Shown: one piece after another, positions 14,495 to 22,515 of the stretch
How positions within the stretch are numbered: the stretch's first letter is position 1
How the letters are laid out: every line of letters starts with the position of its first letter
Source of the DNA: CAZJHX01 sp964545715
Lineage (GTDB): Bacteria; Myxococcota_A; UBA9042; GCA-2863065
Length of the DNA: 25,414 bases
Reading direction: 5' to 3'
NCBI GenBank assembly: GCA_964545715.1
Contig: CAZJHX010000151.1
Span: 1-25,414 of the forward strand
The notes under the pieces: generated by a model
The model's input: only the letters and a program-made list of their open reading frames with translations
The model's database searches: none
What the model was told of the DNA's origin: nothing
Made by a program: the position numbers and the translations under genes

Positions 14495-16546
14495 ATGCGA
14501 ATCACTCAGGCAACAAACATCACAGGGCGCGACTTCTCGGTCATAGCGGTTCTGATGCTGGCGACTGTGGTGCTTATGACAGTAGCGCTGGTGATGGCCG
14601 GGTGTGGCGGCGCAAGCGGCGGGGGCGGCGCCAAGGAGAGCGCCTCCGACTGGGGTGATGGCACCGGCGGCGGCCAGGCGCAGAGCGCGGACGCGTCGGC
14701 CCCGAACGCCGAGTGGCAGGGTGAAACCGGCGATACCGGCGGCGACGACGGCGGCTGGGGCGACACCACGGACTCGGGCGGTCCCACTGGGTCTCAAAGT
14801 GGGACTGGTACTGGGAATACGGGACCGAATGGGACTGGCACCAGCGGCAACACCGGCCCCAACGGCGAGTGCATCGCCAACTGCAACGGCAAGCAATGTG
14901 GCCCCGATGGCTGCGGCGGCAGCTGCGGATGGTGCGGCGGCGGCGACAGCTGCCAGCAGGGCGCGTGCGTGGACCCGGGCGAGTGCACTCCCGAGTGCGC
15001 GGGCCAGATGGTCGGCGCCGAGGACGGGTGCGGCGGCGTCTGCTCCGGCTCGGGCTTCGGCATCGGGCTGGTCCCCGGCGGCGCGCAGGACGCGGCCTAC
15101 TTCAAGTCACAGGTCATGGCGGGCAACGTACCGCAGGCCGATCACCTGCCGGTCGAGGGCTTCCTCACCGAGCACGGCACCGCGCTTCCGCCCCCGGAGT
15201 ACGACCGCCTCGTCACCCTGCATGGCTTCGTCGGGCTCTTCTACGATCCGTCGGTGGGCGAGCCGACCGTCGCGCTGCAGCTGGGCATGAACTCGGGGCT
15301 GGGTCCCGAGGCCATCGAAGAGGGCAAGTTCAACCTGAGCGTTGTGGTGGACCGCAGCGGCTCCATGGACGCCGACGGCAAGATGGAGTTCGTCAAAGAC
15401 GGCTTGATCAAGATGTTGGACGCGCTGGACGCCGACGACACGCTGAGCATCGTGACCTACTCCACCACGGCCAAGGTCGCGCTGGAGCCGACGCTTGTGA
15501 CCGACGAGGCCAAACCGCAGATTCAGGCGCTGATCGAGAACCTGAGCACGGGCGGCAAGACCAACCTCTACGGCGGCCTGAAGCTGGGCTACGAGCAGGT
15601 GATGAAGAACGCGGCCAAAAAAGAGCTGACGCCGCGGGTCATCCTGCTGAGCGACGGCGTGGTCAACGAGGGCATCACCGATCACGACGCGATCCTGGGC
15701 GGCAGCAAGAGCTACAACGACGCGGGCATCGGCGTGACCACCATCGGCGTGGGCAACGACTTCAACTTTGACCTGATGCACCTGCTGGCAGCGCAGGGCA
15801 GCGGCAACTTCTACTTCCTGGACACGGCCGAGAAGCTTGCCGAGGTCTTTCAGGAGGAGATCAAGTACCTGCTGACGCCCGTGGCGGACAACCTGCAGGT
15901 CTGGTTCACGCTGCCCGACGGCTTCGGCGTCGAGGACATCTACGGCTTCGACTACAAGCAGACCAACGGCGAATTTCATTTGTTGGGACCGTCCGCGCAG
16001 TACACCGTGTCCGGTGATGAGGTCGTCGAAAACCCCGAGCCCAGCGACGAAGAGCCCAACGTGGCGGTCTCCACGCTGTTTGCCAGCAAGAAGAACGGCC
16101 TGCTGATGGTCAAGCTGAACAGCCCGACGGCCAACAAGCTGAAGGACTACGAGAACATGAACCTGGCCACGGTCTACTACAGCTATGACCTGGTCGACAC
16201 CGGCGAGACCGAGGCGTGGGATGTGGACATCAACATCGGCTCGCTGGAGTACGACGACAGCTCCGACAGTGACGGCGGCTACCACTACTTCTCGGGCGCC
16301 ATCATGCAGAAGAACTTCTGTGTGCTGCGGGCGGCGCTGGCGATGAAGGGCGCGGTCGCCGCGTTCCACGAGCAGGGCGAGGACGGCATCCAGACGGCGA
16401 TCACGCTGCTGAACCAGGCCGGCACCTTCTGCAAGGGCATCAACACCATCCTGAACGACACGCAAATCGTGGAGGACGTGACGCTTATGAGCACGCTTAT
16501 GGACAACATCTGCGGCGATGTCTGCCTCGATCCGGCGGGGCAGTAG
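14495..16546 (+). CDS. VWA-domain lipoprotein, YfbK-like, first of three tandem paralogues
   Basis: A 683-residue protein starting at the ATG preceded by GGGGGACAGGG. A long signal ends in V-M-A-G-C (lipobox). Next come a Gly/Thr/Asn linker and a Cys-rich block with C-G-P-D-G-C-G-G-S-C-G-W-C and a second C-x3-C-A-G module. A YfbK-type N-terminal domain follows (P-G-G-A-Q-D-A-A-Y-F, then E-H-G-T-A-L-P-P-P). The VWA domain (about 280-460) has a complete MIDAS: D286-R-S288-G-S290, T356 in G-G-K-T-N-L and D387 in L-L-S-D-G-V, so it should bind Mg or Mn and a protein ligand. The C-terminal part resembles DUF3520 and ends in a conserved Cys-containing helical tail (F-C-V-L-R-A, L-M-D-N-I-C). The next paralogue starts 2 nt after the stop. 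The ligand is unknown. Confidence 0.93.
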   Translation: MRITQATNITGRDFSVIAVLMLATVVLMTVALVMAGCGGASGGGGAKESASDWGDGTGGGQAQSADASAPNAEWQGETGDTGGDDGGWGDTTDSGGPTGSQSGTGTGNTGPNGTGTSGNTGPNGECIANCNGKQCGPDGCGGSCGWCGGGDSCQQGACVDPGECTPECAGQMVGAEDGCGGVCSGSGFGIGLVPGGAQDAAYFKSQVMAGNVPQADHLPVEGFLTEHGTALPPPEYDRLVTLHGFVGLFYDPSVGEPTVALQLGMNSGLGPEAIEEGKFNLSVVVDRSGSMDADGKMEFVKDGLIKMLDALDADDTLSIVTYSTTAKVALEPTLVTDEAKPQIQALIENLSTGGKTNLYGGLKLGYEQVMKNAAKKELTPRVILLSDGVVNEGITDHDAILGGSKSYNDAGIGVTTIGVGNDFNFDLMHLLAAQGSGNFYFLDTAEKLAEVFQEEIKYLLTPVADNLQVWFTLPDGFGVEDIYGFDYKQTNGEFHLLGPSAQYTVSGDEVVENPEPSDEEPNVAVSTLFASKKNGLLMVKLNSPTANKLKDYENMNLATVYYSYDLVDTGETEAWDVDINIGSLEYDDSSDSDGGYHYFSGAIMQKNFCVLRAALAMKGAVAAFHEQGEDGIQTAITLLNQAGTFCKGINTILNDTQIVEDVTLMSTLMDNICGDVCLDPAGQ

Positions 16547-16548
16547 CC

Positions 16549-18498
16549 ATGTGTCGCAAGCTCACACCGATACTTGGACTGACGCTGCTGCTGGCAGCGG
16601 GGTGCAACATCGAGCCATGTCCGTCCCCGTTCAGCGGGTGCGGGGGTGGCGGCGGCGGCGGCAAGATGTCGTCACCGGAAGATCCGCTGCCCAACGTCGC
16701 GGCGGACGCCTCGATGGGCTCCGACATCGGGTCGGGCTGGGACACCGGCGGGGACGGCCCCAGCCATGAAGACATCGCCATGCCGCCGGCGGACTCGGGT
16801 CCCACTACGGGCGGCGACACCGGCCCCGGCGATCAGTGCGTGCCCCAGTGCACGGGCAAGCAGTGCGGTCCCGACGGGTGTGGCGGCAGCTGCGGCTGGT
16901 GCGGTGGCGGCGAGTCCTGTCAGGACGGCAGCTGCGTGGACGTGGGCGAGTGCGTGGTCGACTGCGCCGGCAAGATGGTCGGCGTAGAAGACGGCTGCGG
17001 CGGCCTGTGCTCGGGCTCGGGCTTTGGCATCGGACTGGTGCCCGGTGGCGCCCAGGACGCGGGGTATTTCAAGAGCCAGGTATTGGCAGGCAACGTGCCG
17101 ACCGCTGATCTGCTGCCCATCGAGGGCTGGCTGACCGAGCACGGCACGGCGCTGCCGCCTCCGAAGACGGACCGATTGGTCACGCTGCACGGCTTTGTCG
17201 GGCTGTTCTACGATCCCGCCGAGGGCGAGCCTACCGTGGCGCTGCAGCTGGGTATGAACTCCGGCTTGTCGCCCGACCAGATCGAGGAGGGCAAGTTCAA
17301 CTTGAGTGTGGTCGTGGACCGCAGCGGCTCCATGGACGCGGACGGCAAGATGGCCTTCGTCAAAGAAGGCCTGGTCAAGATGCTGGACGCGCTGGACGGG
17401 GACGACACGCTCAGCATCGTGACGTACTCGACCACGGCCAAGATCGCGCTGCCGCCGACGGCGGTGACACCGGAGAACAAGCCGGAGATCCTCGAGCTGA
17501 TCAACGGACTGAGCACCGGCGGCAAGACCAACCTCTTCGGCGGCCTGAAGCTGGGCTACGAGCAGGTCATGAAGAACGTCGCCAAGAAGGAGCTGACCCC
17601 ACGCGTGATCCTGCTGAGCGACGGCGTGGTCAACGAGGGGGTGACCGACCATGACGCGATTCTGGCCGGCAGCAAGAGCTACAACGACGCGGGCATCGGC
17701 CTGACCACCATCGGCGTGGGCCAGGACTTCAACTTTGACCTGATGCACCTGCTGGCGACGCAGGGCAGCGGCAACTTCTACTTCTTGGATACGGCCGAGA
17801 AGCTGGAGCAGGTCTTCCAAGAGGAGATCAAGTACCTGCTCACGCCGGTGGCGGACAACCTGCAGGTGTGGTTCTCGCTGCCGGACGGCTTCGGCGTGGA
17901 GGACATCTACGGCTTTGACTACAAGCAGAAGGACGGCGAGTTCCATTTGCTGGGTCCGGCGCCGCAATACACAGTGGACGGCGGCGAGGTCGTCGATGAG
18001 CAGCCCACGGGCGGTGAAGAGCCCAACGTGGCCGTTTCGACGCTGTTTGCCAGCAAGAAGAACGGCCTGCTCATGGTGAAGCTGACGAGCCCCAGCGCCA
18101 ACAAGCTCAAGGACTACGACAACATGACGCTGTCCACGGTCTATTACACCTACGAGCTGGTCGATACGGGCGAGGTCGAGGCGTGGGACGTGGACATCGC
18201 GGTCGGCTCGCTGGAGTACGACGATGGCGACGGCTTCCACTACTTCTCGGGCGCCACGATGCAAAAGAACTTCTGCGTGCTGCGGGCCGGGCTGGCCATG
18301 AAGTCCGCGGTGGCGCTGTTCCACGAGCAGGGCGAGGACGGCATCCAGGGCGCGATCACGCAGCTGAACCAGGCGGGCACCTTTTGCACGGGCATCAACA
18401 CGATTCTCAACGACGCGAGAATCGTGGAGGATGTGGCGCTGATGAAGACCCTGATGGACAACATCTGTGGTGAAACGTGCCTGGAGCCGGGACAGTAG
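16549..18498 (+). CDS. VWA-domain lipoprotein, YfbK-like, second tandem paralogue
   Basis: A 649-residue near-copy of the preceding protein, with the same order: lipoprotein signal (L-T-L-L-L-A-A-G-C), Gly-rich linker, C-G-P-D-G-C-G-G-S-C-G-W-C block, YfbK-like N-domain, VWA and DUF3520-like region, ending in L-M-D-N-I-C. The MIDAS is intact (D257-R-S-G-S, T327, D358). Long stretches of the VWA domain match the first paralogue residue for residue, while signal peptide and linkers differ, which points to tandem duplication with free drift of the linkers. The two genes are 2 nt apart, so they must share the upstream promoter. The protein probably acts at the same surface location, perhaps as a partner with a different reach. 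Confidence 0.93.
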   Translation: MCRKLTPILGLTLLLAAGCNIEPCPSPFSGCGGGGGGGKMSSPEDPLPNVAADASMGSDIGSGWDTGGDGPSHEDIAMPPADSGPTTGGDTGPGDQCVPQCTGKQCGPDGCGGSCGWCGGGESCQDGSCVDVGECVVDCAGKMVGVEDGCGGLCSGSGFGIGLVPGGAQDAGYFKSQVLAGNVPTADLLPIEGWLTEHGTALPPPKTDRLVTLHGFVGLFYDPAEGEPTVALQLGMNSGLSPDQIEEGKFNLSVVVDRSGSMDADGKMAFVKEGLVKMLDALDGDDTLSIVTYSTTAKIALPPTAVTPENKPEILELINGLSTGGKTNLFGGLKLGYEQVMKNVAKKELTPRVILLSDGVVNEGVTDHDAILAGSKSYNDAGIGLTTIGVGQDFNFDLMHLLATQGSGNFYFLDTAEKLEQVFQEEIKYLLTPVADNLQVWFSLPDGFGVEDIYGFDYKQKDGEFHLLGPAPQYTVDGGEVVDEQPTGGEEPNVAVSTLFASKKNGLLMVKLTSPSANKLKDYDNMTLSTVYYTYELVDTGEVEAWDVDIAVGSLEYDDGDGFHYFSGATMQKNFCVLRAGLAMKSAVALFHEQGEDGIQGAITQLNQAGTFCTGINTILNDARIVEDVALMKTLMDNICGETCLEPGQ

Positions 18499-18505
18499 CC
18501 CCCTG

Positions 18506-20089
18506 ATGAGAGCGGCCATCCCAGCGTGTGCGGCGGCGCTGTCCTTGTGGGCGGCGGGGTGCATCATCGAGCCCAACCCGTCTCCCTGGGAGGACGGCGC
18601 GCCGAATCTGCCGACCGTGCACACGGACGGCACGGGAGACGACGCGGCCGAGCAATCGAGCACCAGCGACACGGGGACCAGCGACACGACCGACACGGGC
18701 GGCGACTGGACCGATGACACCAGCGACACCGGCTGGGACACCGGTGATACGGGAGACGAGACCGGCGAGGACACCACAGACACGGGAGACACCGGCACGG
18801 AGGACACCGGCGACGATCCGGTGATCGCCGTCATCGGCGGCGGCCCGCTGGCGCCTGGCGGCGCTCAAGACGCGGCGCAGTTTCGTGATGAAGTCCACGC
18901 CGGCGGGATCCCCAAACCAGAGGTCTTTGAGGTCGCGGGCTGGCTCAACGAGCACGGCACGCTGCTCCCGCCGGCGCTCGACGACCGTCCATGGACTCTG
19001 CACGGGTTTGCGTCGCCGGGTGAGGGCGACGAGCCGACCGTGATGCTGCAGCTGGGCATGAACTCCGGACCAGCGCCGGCCTTGAGCCTGACGGTGTTGG
19101 TAGATACGGGCAGCGATGAGGTCAAGCAAGGCCTGTTGGCGCTGCTGGACCAGCTGGATGGCGACGATCGGCTCAGCATCGTCACGTACGGTGGCGGCGC
19201 CGAGGTCGCCCTGCCTCCGACAGCGATCTCGGAGGTGGAGCAGCCGGCGATCGAGGCCGCCATCGCGGGGCTCGGCGGCGGGGGAGAGTCGGATCTCGCC
19301 GCGGGGCTGAAGGTGGGCACCACGACGTGCGGACAGGGCCTTGGGAAAGACCGACAGGGGCATGTGCTGGTCCTCAGCGCGGCGGCGCCGGGTTCGCCGT
19401 CGACCGACGGCTGGATCGACGACATCCGAATCACAACGGTCGCGCTGACGGCTGAGACCGACCTCGTCTTGCTCAGCGAGCTGGCGCAGAACGCGGGTTC
19501 GACGGCCTACATGATGGATGACGCGGCGATGCTGCCGCAGGTGGTGGCCGAAGCCGTGGCGCCGGTCGTCTCGGACCTGGAGGTCTCCTTCACGCTGCCG
19601 TCGGGGTTCACTGTGACGCACGCGTACGGCTACGAGGTCGCCCAGGAGGAGATCGCGTACCACCTGCTCGGACCGTCGTTTGAGCAGGCGCCCGACGTCG
19701 TGGTGCGCACGCCGGCCGCGGGTGGCAACGCCCTGCTGATGCTGGCGATCTCGGGTCCGTCCGGCGCGGACGGGGAGACCTTTAGCGAGCTGCACTACAG
19801 CTACGCGCTGGAGAGCGGCGAGAAGAGCATGTGGAGCACCACGATCGCGCCGAAGTCCAACCCGATCGAGCCACGGAACCTGTGCATTCTGCGGGCGGGT
19901 CTGGCCATCAGGAGCGCGCTGCTGCTGTATGAGGACGCCAACGCAGAGCAAGCTGCGGACGTGCTGCAGAAGCCGCTGCAGTTCTGCACCGAGGCCAACG
20001 AGACCCTCAATGATTCCAAACTCATCGAGGACATCGCGCTGATGACGACGCTGGTCAACAACCTGTGTCCCGACGGGTGCAGCGAGTAG
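18506..20089 (+). CDS. VWA-like lipoprotein, third paralogue with degenerate metal site
   Basis: A 527-residue diverged paralogue, starting 7 nt after the second. The ATG at 18506 gives M-R-A-A-I-P...W-A-A-G-C, a lipoprotein signal. The linker is different: Asp/Thr/Gly repeats (D-T-G-x-T-S-D-T) with no Cys block. The N-domain (P-G-G-A-Q-D-A-A-Q-F, E-H-G-T-L-L-P-P) and C-terminal tail (L-C-I-L-R-A-G-L-A) are clearly shared. In the VWA region the D-x-S-x-S loop is shortened to D200-T-G-S-D, the Thr loop reads G-G-E-S-D-L, and the Asp loop L-S-D-G-V has become L-S-A-A-A, so metal binding is probably lost. The frame is intact, so this looks like a maintained structural or regulatory copy rather than a pseudogene. 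Confidence 0.9.
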   Translation: MRAAIPACAAALSLWAAGCIIEPNPSPWEDGAPNLPTVHTDGTGDDAAEQSSTSDTGTSDTTDTGGDWTDDTSDTGWDTGDTGDETGEDTTDTGDTGTEDTGDDPVIAVIGGGPLAPGGAQDAAQFRDEVHAGGIPKPEVFEVAGWLNEHGTLLPPALDDRPWTLHGFASPGEGDEPTVMLQLGMNSGPAPALSLTVLVDTGSDEVKQGLLALLDQLDGDDRLSIVTYGGGAEVALPPTAISEVEQPAIEAAIAGLGGGGESDLAAGLKVGTTTCGQGLGKDRQGHVLVLSAAAPGSPSTDGWIDDIRITTVALTAETDLVLLSELAQNAGSTAYMMDDAAMLPQVVAEAVAPVVSDLEVSFTLPSGFTVTHAYGYEVAQEEIAYHLLGPSFEQAPDVVVRTPAAGGNALLMLAISGPSGADGETFSELHYSYALESGEKSMWSTTIAPKSNPIEPRNLCILRAGLAIRSALLLYEDANAEQAADVLQKPLQFCTEANETLNDSKLIEDIALMTTLVNNLCPDGCSE

Positions 20090-20133
20090 AATAGGTTTGA
20101 CGAGGTCCAGCGGCCGCTATACGGTGGCCCGCG

Positions 20134-20859
20134 ATGGATAAGCCCAGGAACATGTTGGTCATTTTGCCCACGGCGTTCACGCTGACCAGCGTCTTCTTCG
20201 GTTTGCTGTCCATCGTGTGGGCCGCCACGCAGCCGCACTGGGCGGCGGTGGCCATCGTGTTTGCCGGCCTGTGTGACGGGCTGGACGGCCGGGTCGCGCG
20301 CCTGACCAAAACCGAGAGCGACTTCGGCGTGCAGCTGGACAGCCTGGCGGACGTGCTGAGCTTCGGTCTGGCCCCCGCGTACCTCATCTACATGTGGGCG
20401 CTGCAGGGCATGATGTACGGCGCCATCGACGGCGGGCTGATCATCGCGTTTGTGTTTTTGGCTTGCGGCATTCTGCGCCTGGCGCGGTTCAATGTGATGG
20501 CCGCGGATCCGGAGTCGACGAAAGAGTTTCTGGGCCTGCCGATCCCGCTGGCCGCGTGCATGCTGGCCGGCATCGTCATGGCCAGCCACGAGCTGGGCGC
20601 GCCGGGCATGTCCCGCGTGGTCATCATCGTGCCCGTCACGCTGGCCCTCAGCCTGCTGATGGTCAGCAACGTGCGCTTCAACTCGTTCAAGAAGGGCGGC
20701 TCGCGCCGGCGCCAGGTGGCTTTTGCCGCGGCGCTGCTGTTTGCGCTGGGCCTGCTCATCGCGTTTACCACGGTGGGCGTCATGCTCATCACGGTCGTCT
20801 CGGTGTACATCTTGAGCGGCATCATTCCGGCCGCTTACCGGCTCACGCACCGCAACTAG
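20134..20859 (+). CDS. pssA: CDP-diacylglycerol-serine O-phosphatidyltransferase
   Basis: A 241-residue membrane enzyme of the CDP-alcohol phosphatidyltransferase family, making phosphatidylserine, the precursor of phosphatidylethanolamine. The full catalytic motif D-x2-D-G-x2-A-R-x8-G-x3-D-x3-D is present (D-G-L-D-G-R-V-A-R, then G-V-Q-L-D-S-L-A-D). The length, seven or eight helices and downstream F-L-G-L-P-I-P fit the membrane-bound (class II) PssA. GGTGG lies 6 nt before the ATG. A weak TTTGAC/TATACG pair (20096-20123) is visible but would put the transcript start almost at the ATG. No psd gene is in view. It ends 2 bp from the convergent globin gene. Confidence 0.93.
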   Translation: MDKPRNMLVILPTAFTLTSVFFGLLSIVWAATQPHWAAVAIVFAGLCDGLDGRVARLTKTESDFGVQLDSLADVLSFGLAPAYLIYMWALQGMMYGAIDGGLIIAFVFLACGILRLARFNVMAADPESTKEFLGLPIPLAACMLAGIVMASHELGAPGMSRVVIIVPVTLALSLLMVSNVRFNSFKKGGSRRRQVAFAAALLFALGLLIAFTTVGVMLITVVSVYILSGIIPAAYRLTHRN

Positions 20860-20861
20860 AC

Positions 20862-21251
20862 CTACTCGCAGTCCGACCCTTTGAACCCTGTGATTTGAGG
20901 CCGCAGCGCCTCCGTGTGCGCGACCCACGCGTCGACGACGGGCTGGGGTAGATCGTGGGCAGCCATCGCCTCTTTCAGCAGCTGCAGCCGGCGCATGAAT
21001 TGCCCGCCCATGATCGGGTGCGGATCGTGCGCCTGGCGCATGGTCTTGCCCGTGTATCTGACATCAGCGCCAAGCATGCGGGCGGCCAGCTCGTACTCCT
21101 TTTCGATGAGACGAGCTTTGTCGGCGTTGCGGAAGAAGAAGCCGATCATGACATCGGTGAATACGTGCTCATAGAAGTGCGTTACTACTGCACGTAAGAC
21201 AGGCTCTCCCCCGGCCATGTCAAAAAGCGTGGATGTCGATTCATCAGACAT
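20862..21251 (-). CDS. Truncated (2-on-2) haemoglobin
   Basis: A 129-residue small globin from ATG 21251; a GTG at 21269 would add six residues and neither start has a good ribosome-binding site. Family marks: A-G-G-E-P-V-L at the start of helix B, the B9-B10 Phe-Tyr in H-F-Y-E-H-V, F-F-F in the CD region, Y-T-G-K-T-M-R-Q-A-H with the probable proximal heme His, and F-M-R-R-L-Q in helix G. Such globins bind O2 and NO and often serve NO dioxygenation or oxygen sensing. It is divergent from the knottin-like lipoprotein and convergent with pssA. The assignment to subgroup I, II or III is not clear from sequence alone. Confidence 0.85.
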   Translation of the reverse strand: MSDESTSTLFDMAGGEPVLRAVVTHFYEHVFTDVMIGFFFRNADKARLIEKEYELAARMLGADVRYTGKTMRQAHDPHPIMGGQFMRRLQLLKEAMAAHDLPQPVVDAWVAHTEALRPQITGFKGSDCE

Positions 21252-21285
21252 TGCGGGAGAGTACAGCACTTCTGGCGAAAGTTGT

Positions 21286-21314
21286 TTGTCTTGCAGAAAG
21301 GCCTGCGGTATACC
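21286..21314 (+). promoter_or_regulatory. Housekeeping-type promoter of the low-complexity lipoprotein
   Basis: TTGTCT (21286-21291) and TATACC (21309-21314) are separated by exactly 17 bp, in the divergent spacer with the globin gene. The expected start near 21321 leaves a leader of about 50 nt that contains the strong ribosome-binding site before ATG 21372. Confidence 0.45.
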
Positions 21315-21316
21315 GC
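21305..21316. promoter_or_regulatory. Perfect 12-bp palindrome over the -10 box
   Basis: GCGGTATACCGC is fully self-complementary and overlaps the proposed -10 hexamer. Its position between two divergent genes suits a repressor operator; no cognate regulator is visible. Confidence 0.45.
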
Positions 21317-21361
21317 CGGCTGCTCAAAAGTGAACGGCGGTTCAATCAACTGGAGCACCCC

Positions 21362-21368
21362 GAGGAAG
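21362..21368 (+). promoter_or_regulatory. Ribosome binding site deciding the 21372 start
   Basis: GAGGAAG, the best Shine-Dalgarno match noted in the window, sits about 5 nt before ATG 21372. It favours this ATG over the in-frame upstream codon at 21282 and over ATG 21402. Confidence 0.7.
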
Positions 21369-21371
21369 ATC

Positions 21372-22403
21372 ATGCGCAACATCCTGAACGAAAACGTGTT
21401 TATGAAACTGATCCTGGCCCTGGCGGTCGGCGCGATCGCGGGCTGCTCCGCGGGCGGCGGCGGCAAGGGCGGCGGCAAGACGGTCAACTGTGCGACCGAC
21501 GCCGACTGCTCGAGCAGCCAGTACTGCAAACTGCCGGGCAGCAAGCCCGACGAGCAGGAGCAGGAGGACGACGGCGGCGACGACTTCCCGGACGGCTTCC
21601 CCGACGACGGCTTCGATGACGGCTTTGACGCGGAAGACGGCGGCGACACGGGCGGCGCGGCCGGTGCGGCGACGGGCGCGGACGGCGGCGACACGACCGG
21701 CGGCGGCACACCCGGCACCAGCGACGGCGGCGGCGGCGACGGCGGCGGCACCAGCAAGCCTGGCGTGTGCACAACGAAGCCTTCCGCGACGACGGGCACG
21801 GGCACGGGCAGCGGCTCCGGAACGACGGGCACGGGCACGGGCTCCGGCTCCGGCAGCGACGGCAACACCACCACGACCAGCAGCAGCAGCACCTCCGACG
21901 ACGGCGGCACCGGCAGCGACTGCTTCGGCAACTTCTCTCTGACTTCGACGCCGTTCAGCGGCGGCGAGACCATCGGTCACAAATGCGATGACCCGACCGT
22001 GCCCAAGAACTGCATCGACGGTACCTCGATCACCTTCAAGGACACCGGCGAGTGCATCTGCATCGCGACCTGCGCCAGCGGCGGCAAGCAGGTCGGCGAA
22101 AACTGCACCGACAGCTTCGTCTGCGCCGAGATCGTCTCCGACAACGGCAACAACAAGATGAAGGCCTGCGTCAAAGCCGATTGGGGCCTGTGCACCACCG
22201 CGGGCGGCGGCTCGACCAGCGGCAGCGGCTCCACCAGCGGCAGCGGCTCCTCCGGCTCGGGCAGCGACTCGGGCTCCGGCTCCTCGACCTCCGGCGGCGA
22301 CACCGGCGGCGACACCGGCGGCCAGTGCCTACCCGACGGCTCCCCGTGCGAAGACGACGAGCAGTGCTGCAACGGCACCTGCTGGAGCGACGGCTGCGGC
22401 TGA
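21372..22403 (+). CDS. Low-complexity surface lipoprotein with C-terminal knottin-like motif
   Basis: A 343-residue protein with signal M-R-N-I-L-N-E-N-V-F-M-K-L-I-L-A-L-A-V-G-A-I-A-G-C, a good lipobox (written with separators). The mature chain begins with a short Cys module (C-A-T-D-A-D-C-S-S-S-Q-Y-C), then Asp/Gly-rich (D-G-F-P-D-D-G-F-D-D-G-F) and Gly/Thr/Ser-rich segments (G-T-G-T-G-S-G-S-G), a globular Cys region at about 180-275 (D-C-F-G-N-F, C-I-C-I-A-T-C, C-T-D-S-F-V-C), another Ser/Gly linker, and a final C-x6-C-x5-C-C-x3-C-x4-C, the inhibitor-cystine-knot spacing. It is probably exposed at the surface and disulfide-bonded. No enzyme motif is seen. The extreme GC and Gly codon runs fit the other lipoproteins here, so transfer is not suggested. 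Confidence 0.85.
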   Translation: MRNILNENVFMKLILALAVGAIAGCSAGGGGKGGGKTVNCATDADCSSSQYCKLPGSKPDEQEQEDDGGDDFPDGFPDDGFDDGFDAEDGGDTGGAAGAATGADGGDTTGGGTPGTSDGGGGDGGGTSKPGVCTTKPSATTGTGTGSGSGTTGTGTGSGSGSDGNTTTTSSSSTSDDGGTGSDCFGNFSLTSTPFSGGETIGHKCDDPTVPKNCIDGTSITFKDTGECICIATCASGGKQVGENCTDSFVCAEIVSDNGNNKMKACVKADWGLCTTAGGGSTSGSGSTSGSGSSGSGSDSGSGSSTSGGDTGGDTGGQCLPDGSPCEDDEQCCNGTCWSDGCG

Positions 22404-22515
22404 TACCGCCTCTCTATCTCTGCAACAACCGCGCGTCGCAGCCCCGCGTGTTGTCCTACCGGACCTGATTACTCGCCGTCCCCCGCGCGACCAGTTCCGC
22501 CGCGGAATCCCCCCG

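Noticed and set aside
16672..18834. 720-codon minus-strand open frame antisense to the VWA genes, with similar ones at 2276-3547, 5671-6921, 7712-9019 and 15107-16465
   Set aside because: They mirror real genes in GC-rich DNA; their translations are compositionally odd and show no domain, while the plus-strand products have clear motifs.
18506..20089. Calling the third VWA copy a pseudogene
   Set aside because: The frame, lipoprotein signal and both flanking domains are intact; only the metal site is altered.
20096..20123. TTTGAC/TATACG promoter for pssA
   Set aside because: The spacing is acceptable (16 bp), but the predicted start would remove the GGTGG ribosome-binding site before ATG 20134, so it was not listed as a feature.
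22423..22453. Intrinsic terminator after the knottin-like lipoprotein gene
   Set aside because: The stem needs a two-base bulge and no U-tract follows, so it was only noted in the intergenic entry.
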